From: Curvibacter sp.
Lineage (GTDB): Bacteria; Pseudomonadota; Gammaproteobacteria; Burkholderiales; Burkholderiaceae_C
Reading direction: 5' to 3'
Length of the DNA stretch: 43,723 nucleotides
NCBI GenBank assembly: GCA_004293725.1
Contig: REAW01000027.1
Location: forward strand, 1-43,723
Shown here: positions 36,373 to 43,723 of the stretch, in pieces
Position numbering within the stretch: position 1 is the first letter of the stretch
Layout of the letters: each line of letters starts with the position of its first letter
The notes under the pieces: model-generated
Seen by the model: only the letters and a program-made list of their open reading frames with translations
Told to the model about the DNA's origin: nothing
Databases searched by the model: none
Translations under genes and position numbers: made by a program

Positions 36373-37932
36373 ATGGCCGACAAAAAACCCTTTGAAATTG
36401 CGCGCGAGACACTCAAGAAGTTGACTGAGCGCAAGCTGGTTCCCACACCGGCCAATTACCTTTCCATCTACAACGAGGTTGCAGGCATACCCCATGTGCC
36501 GCACTTTCCAGCCGATATCTTGCGAGACATAGCGCAATCCCTGCCCGTTAAAACTCCTGGGCAGGAACGACAAAAAGGGTTGTTGGACTATTCCATCGAT
36601 CGCCTGAGTTGGGATGGCGTCAAATCCGCATTGGTTGCATACGGGGGATTTGCACCTTTGAACGCACCGGAAGGTACGAGTGCTGCCAATGTTGTAGGTT
36701 CATCGGTAGTGACGGACACAGGCAAGGTGTCGGCTCCTGCGTTGACTACAGAATTCCTGGATCAGATCGGTCGATTGATTGAATACGCACAACCTGCGCT
36801 GGGTAACGACGATCCCCGTTTCAATGAACAAACGCAAACGCTGATCAAAACGTTGCGGCAACCTGCTACTGACATAGTCGCGGCCAAACTAATGTTGGTG
36901 AACTACAGCCACCGTTTGTCCTTTGCTGCAGAGGACCAAGCTGAAGTTCGTGTGACCTTGCTCAAGCTCTTGCATTTGGTCTTCGAGAACATTGGTGAAC
37001 TCAGCATTGATGACCAGTGGCTAAAAGGTCAGATGGATGCGCTGATGCAAGCGTCAACACCCCCATTGACTTTGCGCCGGCTGGACGATGTGGAGCGCAG
37101 GTTGCGGGACGTCATATTCAAGCAGAAGGACGCCAAGCAAAAAACCATACAAGCGCAAAACGAAATGCGCAGCATGCTGGCCTTGTTTGTGGAGCGTCTG
37201 TCCCAAATGACGCAGTCCACAGGGAACTTCCAAAAGAAATTGGAAGAAAGCGCAAAGCTGATTGAGCAGGCCAAATCGATTGATGAAATTGCACCGTTGC
37301 TCAAAGACGTTGTGGGAACCACACGTGCAATGGCCCAGGAGAGCCAGGCTTCACGCGAACAACTACAAGTTTTGCGCGACAAGGCAACGGAGACCGATGC
37401 GCAACTGACAAAGCTACACCAGGAATTGGACCGCGTGAGCTCCCAAGCACGCCATGATCCATTGACAGGAGCGTTGAATCGTCAAGGCTTGGATGAAGCA
37501 TTGAATCGTGAAGTATCGAATGTGCGACGCAAAGATGTTCCACTCAGCGTAGCCTTGCTGGATATTGATAACTTCAAAAAACTCAACGACAGCATGGGTC
37601 ATGCCACTGGGGACATTGCACTGACCCACTTGGCTAAGGTAGCGCGTGAATGCATGCGACCACAGGACACATTAGCGCGATATGGTGGCGAGGAGTTCGT
37701 CATTTTGCTGCCGGATACGCCCTTGGACAAAGGCATTGAAGCGATGACCCGCCTTCAGCGCGAGTTGACCAAGAAGTTCTTCTTGGCTGGCACGGAGAAA
37801 GTGCTCATCACGTTTAGCGCAGGAGTGGCACAGTTGATCCCGAATGAGGAACCTTCCGATGCCATCAAACGCGCTGATCAGGCAATGTACCTGGCCAAGC
37901 GTGCTGGCAAAAACAGGGTGTTAGGCGCCTAA
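36373..37932 (+). CDS. GGDEF domain diguanylate cyclase
   Basis: A 519-residue diguanylate cyclase. The first 340 residues are a helical sensory or oligomerising region with long coiled-coil stretches (about 190-340); the family resembles soluble DgcA/YdeH-like regulators with a PFEIARETLKKLTERKLVPTPANY-type start (here KPFEIARETLKKL). The GGDEF domain begins at RHDPLTGALNRQG; the active-site motif is GGEEF at residues 438-442, and an inhibitory RxxD site (RPQD) precedes it, so product inhibition is expected. No membrane segment is visible. It makes cyclic di-GMP; the degenerate HD-GYP protein at 18989 is the only possible opponent in the window. Confidence 0.92.
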   Translation: MADKKPFEIARETLKKLTERKLVPTPANYLSIYNEVAGIPHVPHFPADILRDIAQSLPVKTPGQERQKGLLDYSIDRLSWDGVKSALVAYGGFAPLNAPEGTSAANVVGSSVVTDTGKVSAPALTTEFLDQIGRLIEYAQPALGNDDPRFNEQTQTLIKTLRQPATDIVAAKLMLVNYSHRLSFAAEDQAEVRVTLLKLLHLVFENIGELSIDDQWLKGQMDALMQASTPPLTLRRLDDVERRLRDVIFKQKDAKQKTIQAQNEMRSMLALFVERLSQMTQSTGNFQKKLEESAKLIEQAKSIDEIAPLLKDVVGTTRAMAQESQASREQLQVLRDKATETDAQLTKLHQELDRVSSQARHDPLTGALNRQGLDEALNREVSNVRRKDVPLSVALLDIDNFKKLNDSMGHATGDIALTHLAKVARECMRPQDTLARYGGEEFVILLPDTPLDKGIEAMTRLQRELTKKFFLAGTEKVLITFSAGVAQLIPNEEPSDAIKRADQAMYLAKRAGKNRVLGA

Positions 37933-37947
37933 TCTTGGGGAAAAACC

Positions 37948-38526
37948 ATGTCTTATTTGATCGTCGGCCTGATTGTTTTTTTGGGTGTTCATTCGATACG
38001 TATCCTGTCGGAAGACTCCCGTACCCGTTTGCGAAACCAGTTGGGAGAAAACGCCTACAAAGGAATTTATTCGGTTATTTCGCTCCTGGGATTTGGCATG
38101 CTGGTCTGGGGTTTTGGCGTGGCGCGTGAAACCCCCTTGGTTTTGTGGACTCCGCCCGTCGGTATGCGCCATTTGGCTTCATTGTTGACCTTGCTGGCAT
38201 TTGTTCTGTTGGCAGCAACCTACGTACCCGGAAATGCCATCAAAGCCCGAGTGCACCACCCGATGGTGTTGTCGGTCAAAACGTGGGCTTTGGCGCACCT
38301 GTTGGCTACGGGAACTGCCGCGCATCTGCTCTTGTTCGGAAGCTTTCTGATCTGGGGGGTGCTATCTTTTGTCGCCGCACGCCGGCGTGACCGTACGCAG
38401 GGTGTTGTCTACGCGGCAGGATCTTTGCAAGGCACAGCTGTGACCATCGTGGCAGGTGTTGTGGCTTGGGCTGCCTTTGCCTTCTATTTGCACGGAGCGC
38501 TAATTGGTATTCGTCCATTGGGCTGA
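37948..38526 (+). CDS. NnrU family membrane protein
   Basis: A 192-residue membrane protein of the NnrU family with about five or six helices. The start MSYLIVGLIVFLGVHSIRIL and the segment KARVHHPMVLSVKTWALAHLLATG are typical. NnrU was first found in nitrite/nitric-oxide reduction gene clusters and is related to isoprenoid-methyltransferase-like membrane proteins; its function is unknown. No denitrification genes are nearby. It begins 15 bp after the GGDEF gene. Confidence 0.9.
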   Translation: MSYLIVGLIVFLGVHSIRILSEDSRTRLRNQLGENAYKGIYSVISLLGFGMLVWGFGVARETPLVLWTPPVGMRHLASLLTLLAFVLLAATYVPGNAIKARVHHPMVLSVKTWALAHLLATGTAAHLLLFGSFLIWGVLSFVAARRRDRTQGVVYAAGSLQGTAVTIVAGVVAWAAFAFYLHGALIGIRPLG

Positions 38527-38533
38527 ACTGGGC

Positions 38534-38743
38534 TCAAGGAGCCAGCAGCCACTGGATAACGAATTTGGCCGCAAAGCCAACCATGCCAAAAGCAAGCCCC
38601 AGAAACAGCACAAAAGTGCCAAATTTCCCGGCCTTGGATTCCCAAGCCAATTGGCCAATAATGAACAGCATGTAGAGCATGAAGCCCCCCACGCCAAAGC
38701 TCAAGCCAAAACCGGCGATTTGCTCTTCAGAAAACCCGAACAT
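38534..38743 (-). CDS. DUF2788 small membrane protein
   Basis: A 69-residue protein of the DUF2788 family. It has two membrane helices (residues about 10-29, FGLSFGVGGFMLYMLFIIGQ, and 40-65, TFVLFLGLAFGMVGFAAKFVIQW) joined by a basic loop with AWESKAGKFG. The ATG overlaps the stop of the DUF2189 gene by one base (TGATG), so translation is coupled. Function is unknown. It faces the nnrU gene tail to tail with only 7 bp between. Confidence 0.85.
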   Translation of the reverse strand: MFGFSEEQIAGFGLSFGVGGFMLYMLFIIGQLAWESKAGKFGTFVLFLGLAFGMVGFAAKFVIQWLLAP

Positions 38744-39606
38744 CAGCGAATTACCGGTGGGACATAGGGTGCAGAGTAGGCTTCGCGGGCGGGAAGTGCC
38801 GAAGCATCCACCAAATCCCGGTAGGCATGCCAGCTTGCATGTCCCAGCATCGGTATCACGGGAATCAGGCCCAGCAGCAAGGAGCCCAGACCCAGCAGCG
38901 TAAACCCCATAATCAACGCCGCCCAAAATGCCATGGGTACCGGATTGGCAAGTACGGTGCGCCAACTGGTAAGCACCGCCTGCAGCAACGTTATGCGGCG
39001 GTCCAACAGCAAGGGCATGGAAACCACGCTAGATGCAAACATGGGCGCGGCCATCACACCACCCAACGCCAACCATAGTTCAAACAGCCAGCTGTTTTGC
39101 GCCAACACCACGTGGTGAACGAAATCCAGAGGGGTATTGATCGGCACAGGTGCCAACAGCGTAATAAGTGCAGCGGACGTCAATACCCAGCCGGTAGCGG
39201 CCAGCGCCAGCAAAGCACCAAACTGAAACATGCACCAATAGTCATTTCCCCATTTATTGAAATGGCTGTTTTGCCAATTCAGCCAGGTTTTGAAAACCAC
39301 ACTCCAGTCAGCAGTCTCCTTGCGTTCCATGGCGCGGCTCAATGCGTAAAGGCTGGTTGCCAGTACCGGGGCTATTACCAAAAAACCCGACAAAGCCCCT
39401 GCCAGTAGCCAAAATCGTTGATGCGCAAAACCCACGATAGCGGCGCCGACCACTGTCAGCACAATGCCATGGGTAAAGCTGGACCAGCCCGCCCGCGCCA
39501 TATCCCGCCAAGCCAATGCCAACCAAGTAACCGGACGCATCAAGTCGATGGTGTGGACAACAGGAGGGGTAAATGTAGATGGTGACATGCGGCGCAAAGT
39601 GAGCAT
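38743..39606 (-). CDS. DUF2189 integral membrane protein
   Basis: A 287-residue multi-spanning membrane protein of the DUF2189 family, found next to cytochrome c oxidase-type genes in many proteobacteria but of unknown function. It has about six helices, with DMARAGWSSFTHGIVLTVVGA and GFLVIAPVLATSLYALSRAMER as family features. ATG 39606 is chosen because AGAGG precedes it; ATG 39588 is possible. It is coupled to the DUF2788 gene and divergent from the glutaredoxin-like gene. Confidence 0.87.
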   Translation of the reverse strand: MLTLRRMSPSTFTPPVVHTIDLMRPVTWLALAWRDMARAGWSSFTHGIVLTVVGAAIVGFAHQRFWLLAGALSGFLVIAPVLATSLYALSRAMERKETADWSVVFKTWLNWQNSHFNKWGNDYWCMFQFGALLALAATGWVLTSAALITLLAPVPINTPLDFVHHVVLAQNSWLFELWLALGGVMAAPMFASSVVSMPLLLDRRITLLQAVLTSWRTVLANPVPMAFWAALIMGFTLLGLGSLLLGLIPVIPMLGHASWHAYRDLVDASALPAREAYSAPYVPPVIR

Positions 39607-39697
39607 AGTGTAGGCCTCTAACATGCTCCAGATCTTGACAACAATCAAGTGTCCGCAGTCACCGCATAATTCGAACGCAATATCCATTGGAGACACC

Positions 39698-40063
39698 ATG
39701 CCCCGTCCTGTATTAGACGAATCGAAGCTTCACCCCAATGTGCGCCAGCGCATTGCAGAGCATCACGCAGATATTGTTCAAGAAGTCATGGCGGCTGTGG
39801 CCCGTGATGCGGTTGTTGTCGTCGGAATGGGGTTGAACCCCATGCCAAAAAAAGCGTGCGCCGCGTTGGACGCGGCGCACATTCGCCATACCTACATGGA
39901 ATATGGCAACTATTTCAACCAATGGCGACGTCGCAACGCCCTGAAAATGTGGACCGGTTGGCCCACCTTCCCCATGGTTTTTGTCAAAGGCACGTTGGTC
40001 GGTGGTGCCAATGACCTGCAAGCGTTAATTGACAGTGGTGAACTCAAAACAATGCTTGGTTGA
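39698..40063 (+). CDS. Glutaredoxin-fold protein lacking the active-site cysteine
   Basis: A 121-residue protein with the fold and glutathione-binding motifs of monothiol glutaredoxins: WPTFPMVFVKGTLVGGANDLQALIDSGEL (quoted in part: WPTFPMVFVKG, VGGANDLQALIDSGEL) is like the Grx4 TVPQIFV and GGCDDI region. Where CGFS or CPYC should be, the sequence is GMGLNPMPKKAC: the active cysteine is missing and the only cysteine (Cys54) is several residues later. It cannot do normal thiol exchange but could still bind glutathione or an iron-sulfur partner. ATG 39698 follows TTGGAGA. Confidence 0.85.
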   Translation: MPRPVLDESKLHPNVRQRIAEHHADIVQEVMAAVARDAVVVVGMGLNPMPKKACAALDAAHIRHTYMEYGNYFNQWRRRNALKMWTGWPTFPMVFVKGTLVGGANDLQALIDSGELKTMLG

Positions 40064-40065
40064 AC

Positions 40066-40551
40066 TTACTTATGCTTGCCACCTTGGTGGCCACCCATGC
40101 GGCTGTGCTCTGCATCAAATAGCTTTTTCTGTTCCGGGCTCAGCGCAGCATAGAGCGCCTTGGTAGCGTCGTCGCGCTTGTTCATTGCTGCTTGCATGTC
40201 GGCCATGTGTTGTGTGCGCATGGCCCGCATTTGGTCCAGACGCTCAGGTGTTGACAGCTTTTCCAGTTCAGCACGGTCGGGGCGCTTTTGTGCGTCGCGG
40301 GCAGGTGGCTTCATGGCGCTGGCAAATGAGTTCCAAGCGCTCTCTTGCGCGGCCGTGATCTTTAGCTTGCCTTTCAAGTCGGCACTGCGTTTGGCATGCA
40401 TTTCTTCCATCTTCGCGGCATCCATGCGTTGGCCACGCTCCATGCGCGGACTGCCATCCATCATGTGCCCGCCTTCTTTGTAGGCAAACGCAGAGAAGCC
40501 AGCGCCAGCCAGCATGGATGCAATGATCAGGGTCTTGAAATGTGTCTTCAT
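40066..40551 (-). CDS. Spy/CpxP family periplasmic protein
   Basis: A 161-residue exported protein. A signal peptide (residues 1-23, FKTLIIASMLAGAGFSAFA) precedes a helical, basic, Met/His-rich chain with two LTxxQ-like motifs (LKITAAQESAW and ALSPEQKKLF), as in the Spy/CpxP chaperones that respond to envelope stress and metals. The tail is His/Gly/Lys-rich (HSRMGGHQGGKHK), a possible metal-binding end. ATG 40551 follows AAGGAG. It is convergent with the glutaredoxin-like gene, only 2 bp apart. Confidence 0.87.
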   Translation of the reverse strand: MKTHFKTLIIASMLAGAGFSAFAYKEGGHMMDGSPRMERGQRMDAAKMEEMHAKRSADLKGKLKITAAQESAWNSFASAMKPPARDAQKRPDRAELEKLSTPERLDQMRAMRTQHMADMQAAMNKRDDATKALYAALSPEQKKLFDAEHSRMGGHQGGKHK

Positions 40552-40698
40552 AGGGGGCTCCTTAAGGGTGAACCCGAAGCGGACATCGCCATCAGGTTGG
40601 AGACAAGTGTGCTGCGCGCATGTATCCCGGTGAATGCGCTTGGCTAAAGCTTTGTAAAGTTGCAGCACAATGCCCGGTTCCGGAAGAAAAGGGTAAAT

Positions 40699-41640
40699 GT
40701 GTTCAAAAACATGATGGTGTACCGCTTGGTGTCGGCATGGTCGACCACCCAAGCGCAATTGGAAGACGCGCTGGAAAGCGCTAGGTTTATGGAGTGTGGC
40801 GCGAGCCAAGAAAAGTCGGTCGGATGGGCCGAGCCACGCGGCCAGGCGCACGGCCCGCTGGTTGAAATCATCGGGAACCAATGGCTGCTCAAGCTCATGA
40901 TCGAAGTGAAATCCGTCCCCGGCTCGGTCGTCAAGCGCAAGGTCCAAGAACAGTTGCAGCAAATTGAAGCTACCACTGGGCGCAAGCCAGGCAAAAAAGA
41001 GGCACGAGAGATACGCGACGATGCACGTTTGGCGTTGTTGCCCATGGCCTTTACCAAACAGTCCAGCGTGCTAGTCTGGGTAGATCCGAAGGCAGGACGG
41101 CTGATCCTGGATGCCGGGAGCCAGGCCAAGGCAGACGAAGTCATGACGGCACTGATCAAGGCCGTAGACGGATTGGCCGTTCAATTGATTAACACCCAAG
41201 TCTCACCAGCGACCGCCATGGCTGGCTGGCTGGGCGCCCTAGAAGCCCCGCCCGGCTTCAGCGTAGACCGCGAATGCGAACTCAAGGCCGCTGACGAGTC
41301 CAAAGCCGTGGTGCGCTACACCCGCCATGCGCTGGACACGGACGAAGTGGCGCAGCATATTGCTTTGGGAAAAATGCCGACGCGTTTGGCCATGACCTGG
41401 AATGAGCGGGTGTCATTTGTCCTCACGGAAGCCCTTCAAATCAAGAAAATCACATTTTTGGACACCGTGTTTGAAGAAGCGGCGAAGGCCGCAGGTGACG
41501 GCAAAGACGACAACTTTGACGCAGATGTCGCTATCGCCACCGGTGAGTTGGTTCAATTGATTCCGGACTTGCTGGAGGCTTTGGGAGGGGAAGTCGCCCT
41601 TGGCCAAACCCCTGGAATAAACCCCGGCGTAGCAAGTTAA
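40699..41640 (+). CDS. rdgC: Recombination-associated protein RdgC
   Basis: A 313-residue RdgC, a ring-shaped DNA-binding protein that limits RecA loading and affects replication-fork restart. The start is GTG 40699, giving MFKNMMVYRL, which matches the family N-terminus; an upstream ATG would add residues unlike RdgC. Further signatures are GPLVEIIGNQWLLKLMIEVKSVPGSVV (in part) and GRKPGKKEAREIRDD. Length is normal. It is divergent from the Spy-like gene. Confidence 0.94.
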   Translation: MFKNMMVYRLVSAWSTTQAQLEDALESARFMECGASQEKSVGWAEPRGQAHGPLVEIIGNQWLLKLMIEVKSVPGSVVKRKVQEQLQQIEATTGRKPGKKEAREIRDDARLALLPMAFTKQSSVLVWVDPKAGRLILDAGSQAKADEVMTALIKAVDGLAVQLINTQVSPATAMAGWLGALEAPPGFSVDRECELKAADESKAVVRYTRHALDTDEVAQHIALGKMPTRLAMTWNERVSFVLTEALQIKKITFLDTVFEEAAKAAGDGKDDNFDADVAIATGELVQLIPDLLEALGGEVALGQTPGINPGVAS

Positions 41641-41679
41641 GCCGAATAGCGTTAAGGTGGCTTTTTTTTGGAGGCTTCC

Positions 41680-42570
41680 ATGCAACGCAAAACCGCGCAA
41701 GACTTCGACCAAGAACTGCTCATCCTGTTTGATGCCTATGTGCATGGTCTTGTAGACCGACGCGGATTTCTGGAAAAAGCCCAAAAGTTTGCTGTGGGTG
41801 GTGCTACAGCAGTGGGTCTGCTGGCAGCACTGAGCCCCAACTTTGCCATGGGGCAAGTGGTGCCCAAAGATGATGTACGCATTACCACCCGCATGTTGGA
41901 TGTTCCATCCCCCGCGGGTTACGGCAGTATCAAAGGGTATTGGGCCCAGCCGGCCAAGGTAGACGGCAAGCTTCCCTGCATTCTGGTGATCCACGAAAAC
42001 CGGGGCCTGAACCCGCACATCGAAGATATCACGCGCCGTCTTGCGCTCGAAGGGTATCTGGTACTGGCGCCCGATGCCCTCACACCATTGGGTGGATACC
42101 CAGGGGATGAAGACAAGGCCCGCACCTTGTTTGCCCAATTGGACCAAACCAAAACGCGCGAAGACTTTGTCGCTGCTGCAGGCTGGCTACAAGCCCAACC
42201 GCAAGGCAACGGCAAGCTCGGCGCGGTAGGCTTTTGCTACGGTGGCGGTATGGCGCACACATTATCGGTGCGCCTGCCTAACCTCGCAGCGGCGGTGCCC
42301 TTCTACGGTAACCACCCAGCCCCGGAAGATGCCGTCAAGGTCAAAGCGCCCCTGTTGATTCACTTTGCGGGAGTAGACGAGCGCATCAACGCTGCCTGGC
42401 CTGCTTATGAGGCTGCGCTGAAGGCCGCCGGCGCCCGCTACACGGCGCATCAGTACCCTGGCACCCAGCACGGCTTTAATAACGACACCACCCCCCGCTT
42501 TGATGCCCCTGCTGCCAAATTGGCATGGGACCGGACCTTGGCCTTTTTCAGCCAAACCTTGCGGGGCTAG
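41680..42570 (+). CDS. Tat-exported dienelactone hydrolase family protein
   Basis: A 296-residue alpha/beta hydrolase of the dienelactone hydrolase family. The N-terminus (about 45 residues) has a twin-arginine signal: DRRGFLEKAQKFAVGG followed by AVGLLAAL, so the folded enzyme is likely exported. The catalytic cysteine is in GFCYGGGMAH near residue 188, the acid in AGVDERIN and the histidine in GTQHGFNND. Cysteine in place of serine is normal here. Members cleave cyclic ester dienelactones or act as carboxymethylenebutenolidases; this substrate is unknown. ATG 41680 is set by TTGGAGG six bases before it. It lies 39 bp after rdgC and may share its transcript. Confidence 0.9.
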   Translation: MQRKTAQDFDQELLILFDAYVHGLVDRRGFLEKAQKFAVGGATAVGLLAALSPNFAMGQVVPKDDVRITTRMLDVPSPAGYGSIKGYWAQPAKVDGKLPCILVIHENRGLNPHIEDITRRLALEGYLVLAPDALTPLGGYPGDEDKARTLFAQLDQTKTREDFVAAAGWLQAQPQGNGKLGAVGFCYGGGMAHTLSVRLPNLAAAVPFYGNHPAPEDAVKVKAPLLIHFAGVDERINAAWPAYEAALKAAGARYTAHQYPGTQHGFNNDTTPRFDAPAAKLAWDRTLAFFSQTLRG

Positions 42571-42581
42571 TTCAGGCCCTG

Positions 42582-43109
42582 TTAATCGTCGTGGCGGTCA
42601 TGTCCATGGCCGCGGTGTTTGCTGTGCCCCTTGCCTTTGCGCGGCTTGTCTCCATGGCGATGGTCATCACCGCGGTAGCCCGTGCGTTGGTATTGGGGGT
42701 TGGGGCCATAGGTTCGTGATTGGGCATGTTGCTGGGTAACGCTGCCACCAACGGCAGCACCGGCAGCACCACCTACACCGGCGCCCACCACCGCACCCGT
42801 GCGCCCACCGACAGATTGACCTACCGCCGCCCCAGCAGCGCCGCCGACGGCACTGCCGATTACGGCACCGGTTCTTGCTGAGCCATGCGTACTAACCGCC
42901 GCACCGGCCGCGCCACCCAAAGCGCCCCCTACAACGGCACCTTGGGTGCCCCCAACGCTCTGGCCAATCACAGCGCCAGCCGCCGCACCAGCGCCACCAC
43001 CCAGCCAAGGCGTCCAGTCTTCCGCATGGGCGGTGTGAGCCAGAGACAACAGGCCGAAGGCGGCGACGGCAGCGCGCAAGGCACTTGCGGAAAAAGGGGC
43101 TGTATTCAT
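42582..43109 (-). CDS. Exported glycine-zipper protein
   Basis: A 175-residue protein with a signal peptide (residues 1-29, ending AHTAHAED) and then glycine-zipper repeats: GGGAGAAAGAVIGQSVGGTQGAVVGGALGGAAGAAV (quoted in parts: GAAAGAVIGQSVGG, GAVVGGALGGAAGAAV) repeated three times at about 35-110. The C-terminus is His/Arg/Lys-rich (HRHGDKPRKGKGHSKHRGHGHDRHDD; in part HSKHRGHGHDRHDD) and may bind metal or polyanions. Such proteins sit in the outer membrane or periplasm; function is unknown. It converges with the dienelactone hydrolase gene. Confidence 0.85.
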   Translation of the reverse strand: MNTAPFSASALRAAVAAFGLLSLAHTAHAEDWTPWLGGGAGAAAGAVIGQSVGGTQGAVVGGALGGAAGAAVSTHGSARTGAVIGSAVGGAAGAAVGQSVGGRTGAVVGAGVGGAAGAAVGGSVTQQHAQSRTYGPNPQYQRTGYRGDDHRHGDKPRKGKGHSKHRGHGHDRHDD

Positions 43110-43256
43110 GCGTTTACGGAGACTGAACTCGCACCGCCAGACGTGGCGGCTTATGCTCCAACAACGCCAGTGGCGCCGGGCAGATGACGCCTCTTACAAG
43201 GGCTTACACCTGCAGCAACTCGTTACGGCTCACCGGGCAGCGAGTGAACCCACCAC

Positions 43257-43448
43257 TCAACTTTTCATCTTGCAGGTGCTGAACCCGAAGATGGCATAAG
43301 GAGGGCACCAACCCATCAGGCCCGTCGCCAAAGGAACGGCGCCCAACCAGCCCCACCAGCCGACTGTACCGGTGGCAGCCAAGCCCACAAGAACGGCGCC
43401 AGCGCCGATGCGGATGATGCGGTCAATGCCGCCAACGTTTGCTTTCAT
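43257..43448 (-). CDS. DUF2892 (YgaP-type) inner membrane protein
   Basis: A 63-residue DUF2892 protein with two membrane helices (residues about 10-30, RIIRIGAGAVLVGLAATG, and 32-50, WGWLGAVPLATGLMGWCPPY). The N-terminus MKANVGGIDRIIR is the usual family start and the conserved cysteine is in MGWCPPYAIFG; a second cysteine is near the end (STCKMKS). ATG 43448 follows GGAGTGATTC. A CRP-like box lies about 60 bases upstream. It is the third DUF2892 domain in the window and the shortest. Confidence 0.9.
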   Translation of the reverse strand: MKANVGGIDRIIRIGAGAVLVGLAATGTVGWWGWLGAVPLATGLMGWCPPYAIFGFSTCKMKS

Positions 43449-43503
43449 GGAATCACTCCTTGGTTGTGATGAAGTGATTAGACAAGTGGTTTGCCCCTTC
43501 GTA

Positions 43504-43519
43504 TGTGACTTAGGTCACA
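43504..43519. promoter_or_regulatory. CRP-like box upstream of the DUF2892 gene
   Basis: TGTGACTTAGGTCACA is a perfect match to TGTGA-N6-TCACA, 56 bases before the start codon of the DUF2892 gene. It is a likely binding site for a CRP/FNR-superfamily regulator. Confidence 0.6.
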
Positions 43520-43644
43520 CACAAAGATGCATCCGCGTCCACCAGGTTGGTCTGCGCGGCCATGCGTTCGGCAAACAGGCCAGCACCGAGTGGGGTGAAG
43601 GTTGAGCAATCGGGAGTGCAAGGATATGCTTGATATCGTCCTGT

Positions 43645-43690
43645 AGAGCTTACGGTATTTGCACAAGCAGCTATCAATTACGGAGCAATT
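43645..43690 (+). repeat. Dispersed intergenic repeat, family A copy 7
   Basis: It reads AGAGCTTACGGTATT, TGCACAAGCAGCTATC, AATTACGGAGCAATT, near the window end. The next gene lies outside the window. Confidence 0.6.
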
Positions 43691-43723
43691 TTGCTGTCGC
43701 CTGCCAGATCATCGAGGATAGGG

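Noticed and set aside
11174..43690. Family A copies as a CRISPR array
   Set aside because: Copies are kilobases apart, in both orientations and diverged, with no spacers or cas genes.

Overview
The window looks like a chromosomal segment of a betaproteobacterium of the family Comamonadaceae (Rhodoferax/Curvibacter/Acidovorax-like). This is inferred from protein character, GC-rich codon use, the order mnmG-rsmG-parA-parB with canonical parS sites, minCDE, rdgC and family-typical small DUF proteins. No rRNA, tRNA, insertion sequence or CRISPR array was seen. The parS cluster suggests that the replication origin is not far away.

Region 1 (1-16.2 kb) appears to be a sulfur and redox stress island. 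A leftward operon encodes a periplasmic adaptor, an RND pump, a sulfide:quinone-oxidoreductase-like flavoprotein and a DUF2892 membrane protein. It is followed by a CsoR-family repressor and a TolC-type outer-membrane channel that is broken by an internal deletion. A rightward operon opposite it encodes CcoG, an 82-residue membrane protein and a DUF2892/helical-domain fusion. The same 16-bp motif (ATACCC-N7-TAT) lies before the adaptor gene (twice), the repressor gene and ccoG, so one regulator may control all three transcripts. After dps comes a second block: a Blh-type persulfide dioxygenase with a lone Rieske protein, divergent from a BigR-like ArsR regulator followed by two YeeE/YedE half-transporters, a DUF442 phosphatase-like protein and a SulP transporter. 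The two blocks together suggest sensing, oxidation and transport of sulfide, persulfide and sulfite, but this is inference.

Region 2 (16.3-20.5 kb) holds regulators and small proteins: a cysteine-free IscR-like Rrf2 protein, NhaR, a CopD-like membrane protein, DUF3297, an unlisted 46-residue membrane peptide, a degenerate HD-GYP protein and a membrane-anchored methyltransferase.

Region 3 (20.5-27.1 kb) is the chromosome-segregation neighbourhood, read leftward: mnmG, rsmG, a LysE exporter, parA, an RBBP9-like hydrolase and parB. Four parS sites are embedded in mnmG, in rsmG and beside lysE.

Region 4 (27.1-33 kb) is metabolic: an FMN reductase, a class II aldolase overlapping a GMC oxidoreductase, Lrp, an NRDE/TANGO2 protein and a membrane metallophosphoesterase. 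Region 5 (33.1-43.7 kb) has minCDE, an AT-rich gap with DnaA-box-like sequences, an alpha/beta hydrolase, a diguanylate cyclase, NnrU, DUF2788, DUF2189, a cysteine-less glutaredoxin-like protein, a Spy-like protein, RdgC, a Tat-exported dienelactone hydrolase, a glycine-zipper protein and a DUF2892 protein under a CRP-like box.

Two repeat families are dispersed between genes. One is a ~45-bp element (seven copies), most of them placed just after a stop codon. The other is a ~80-bp nested double-stem element (three copies) whose stems differ in sequence but keep their pairing.
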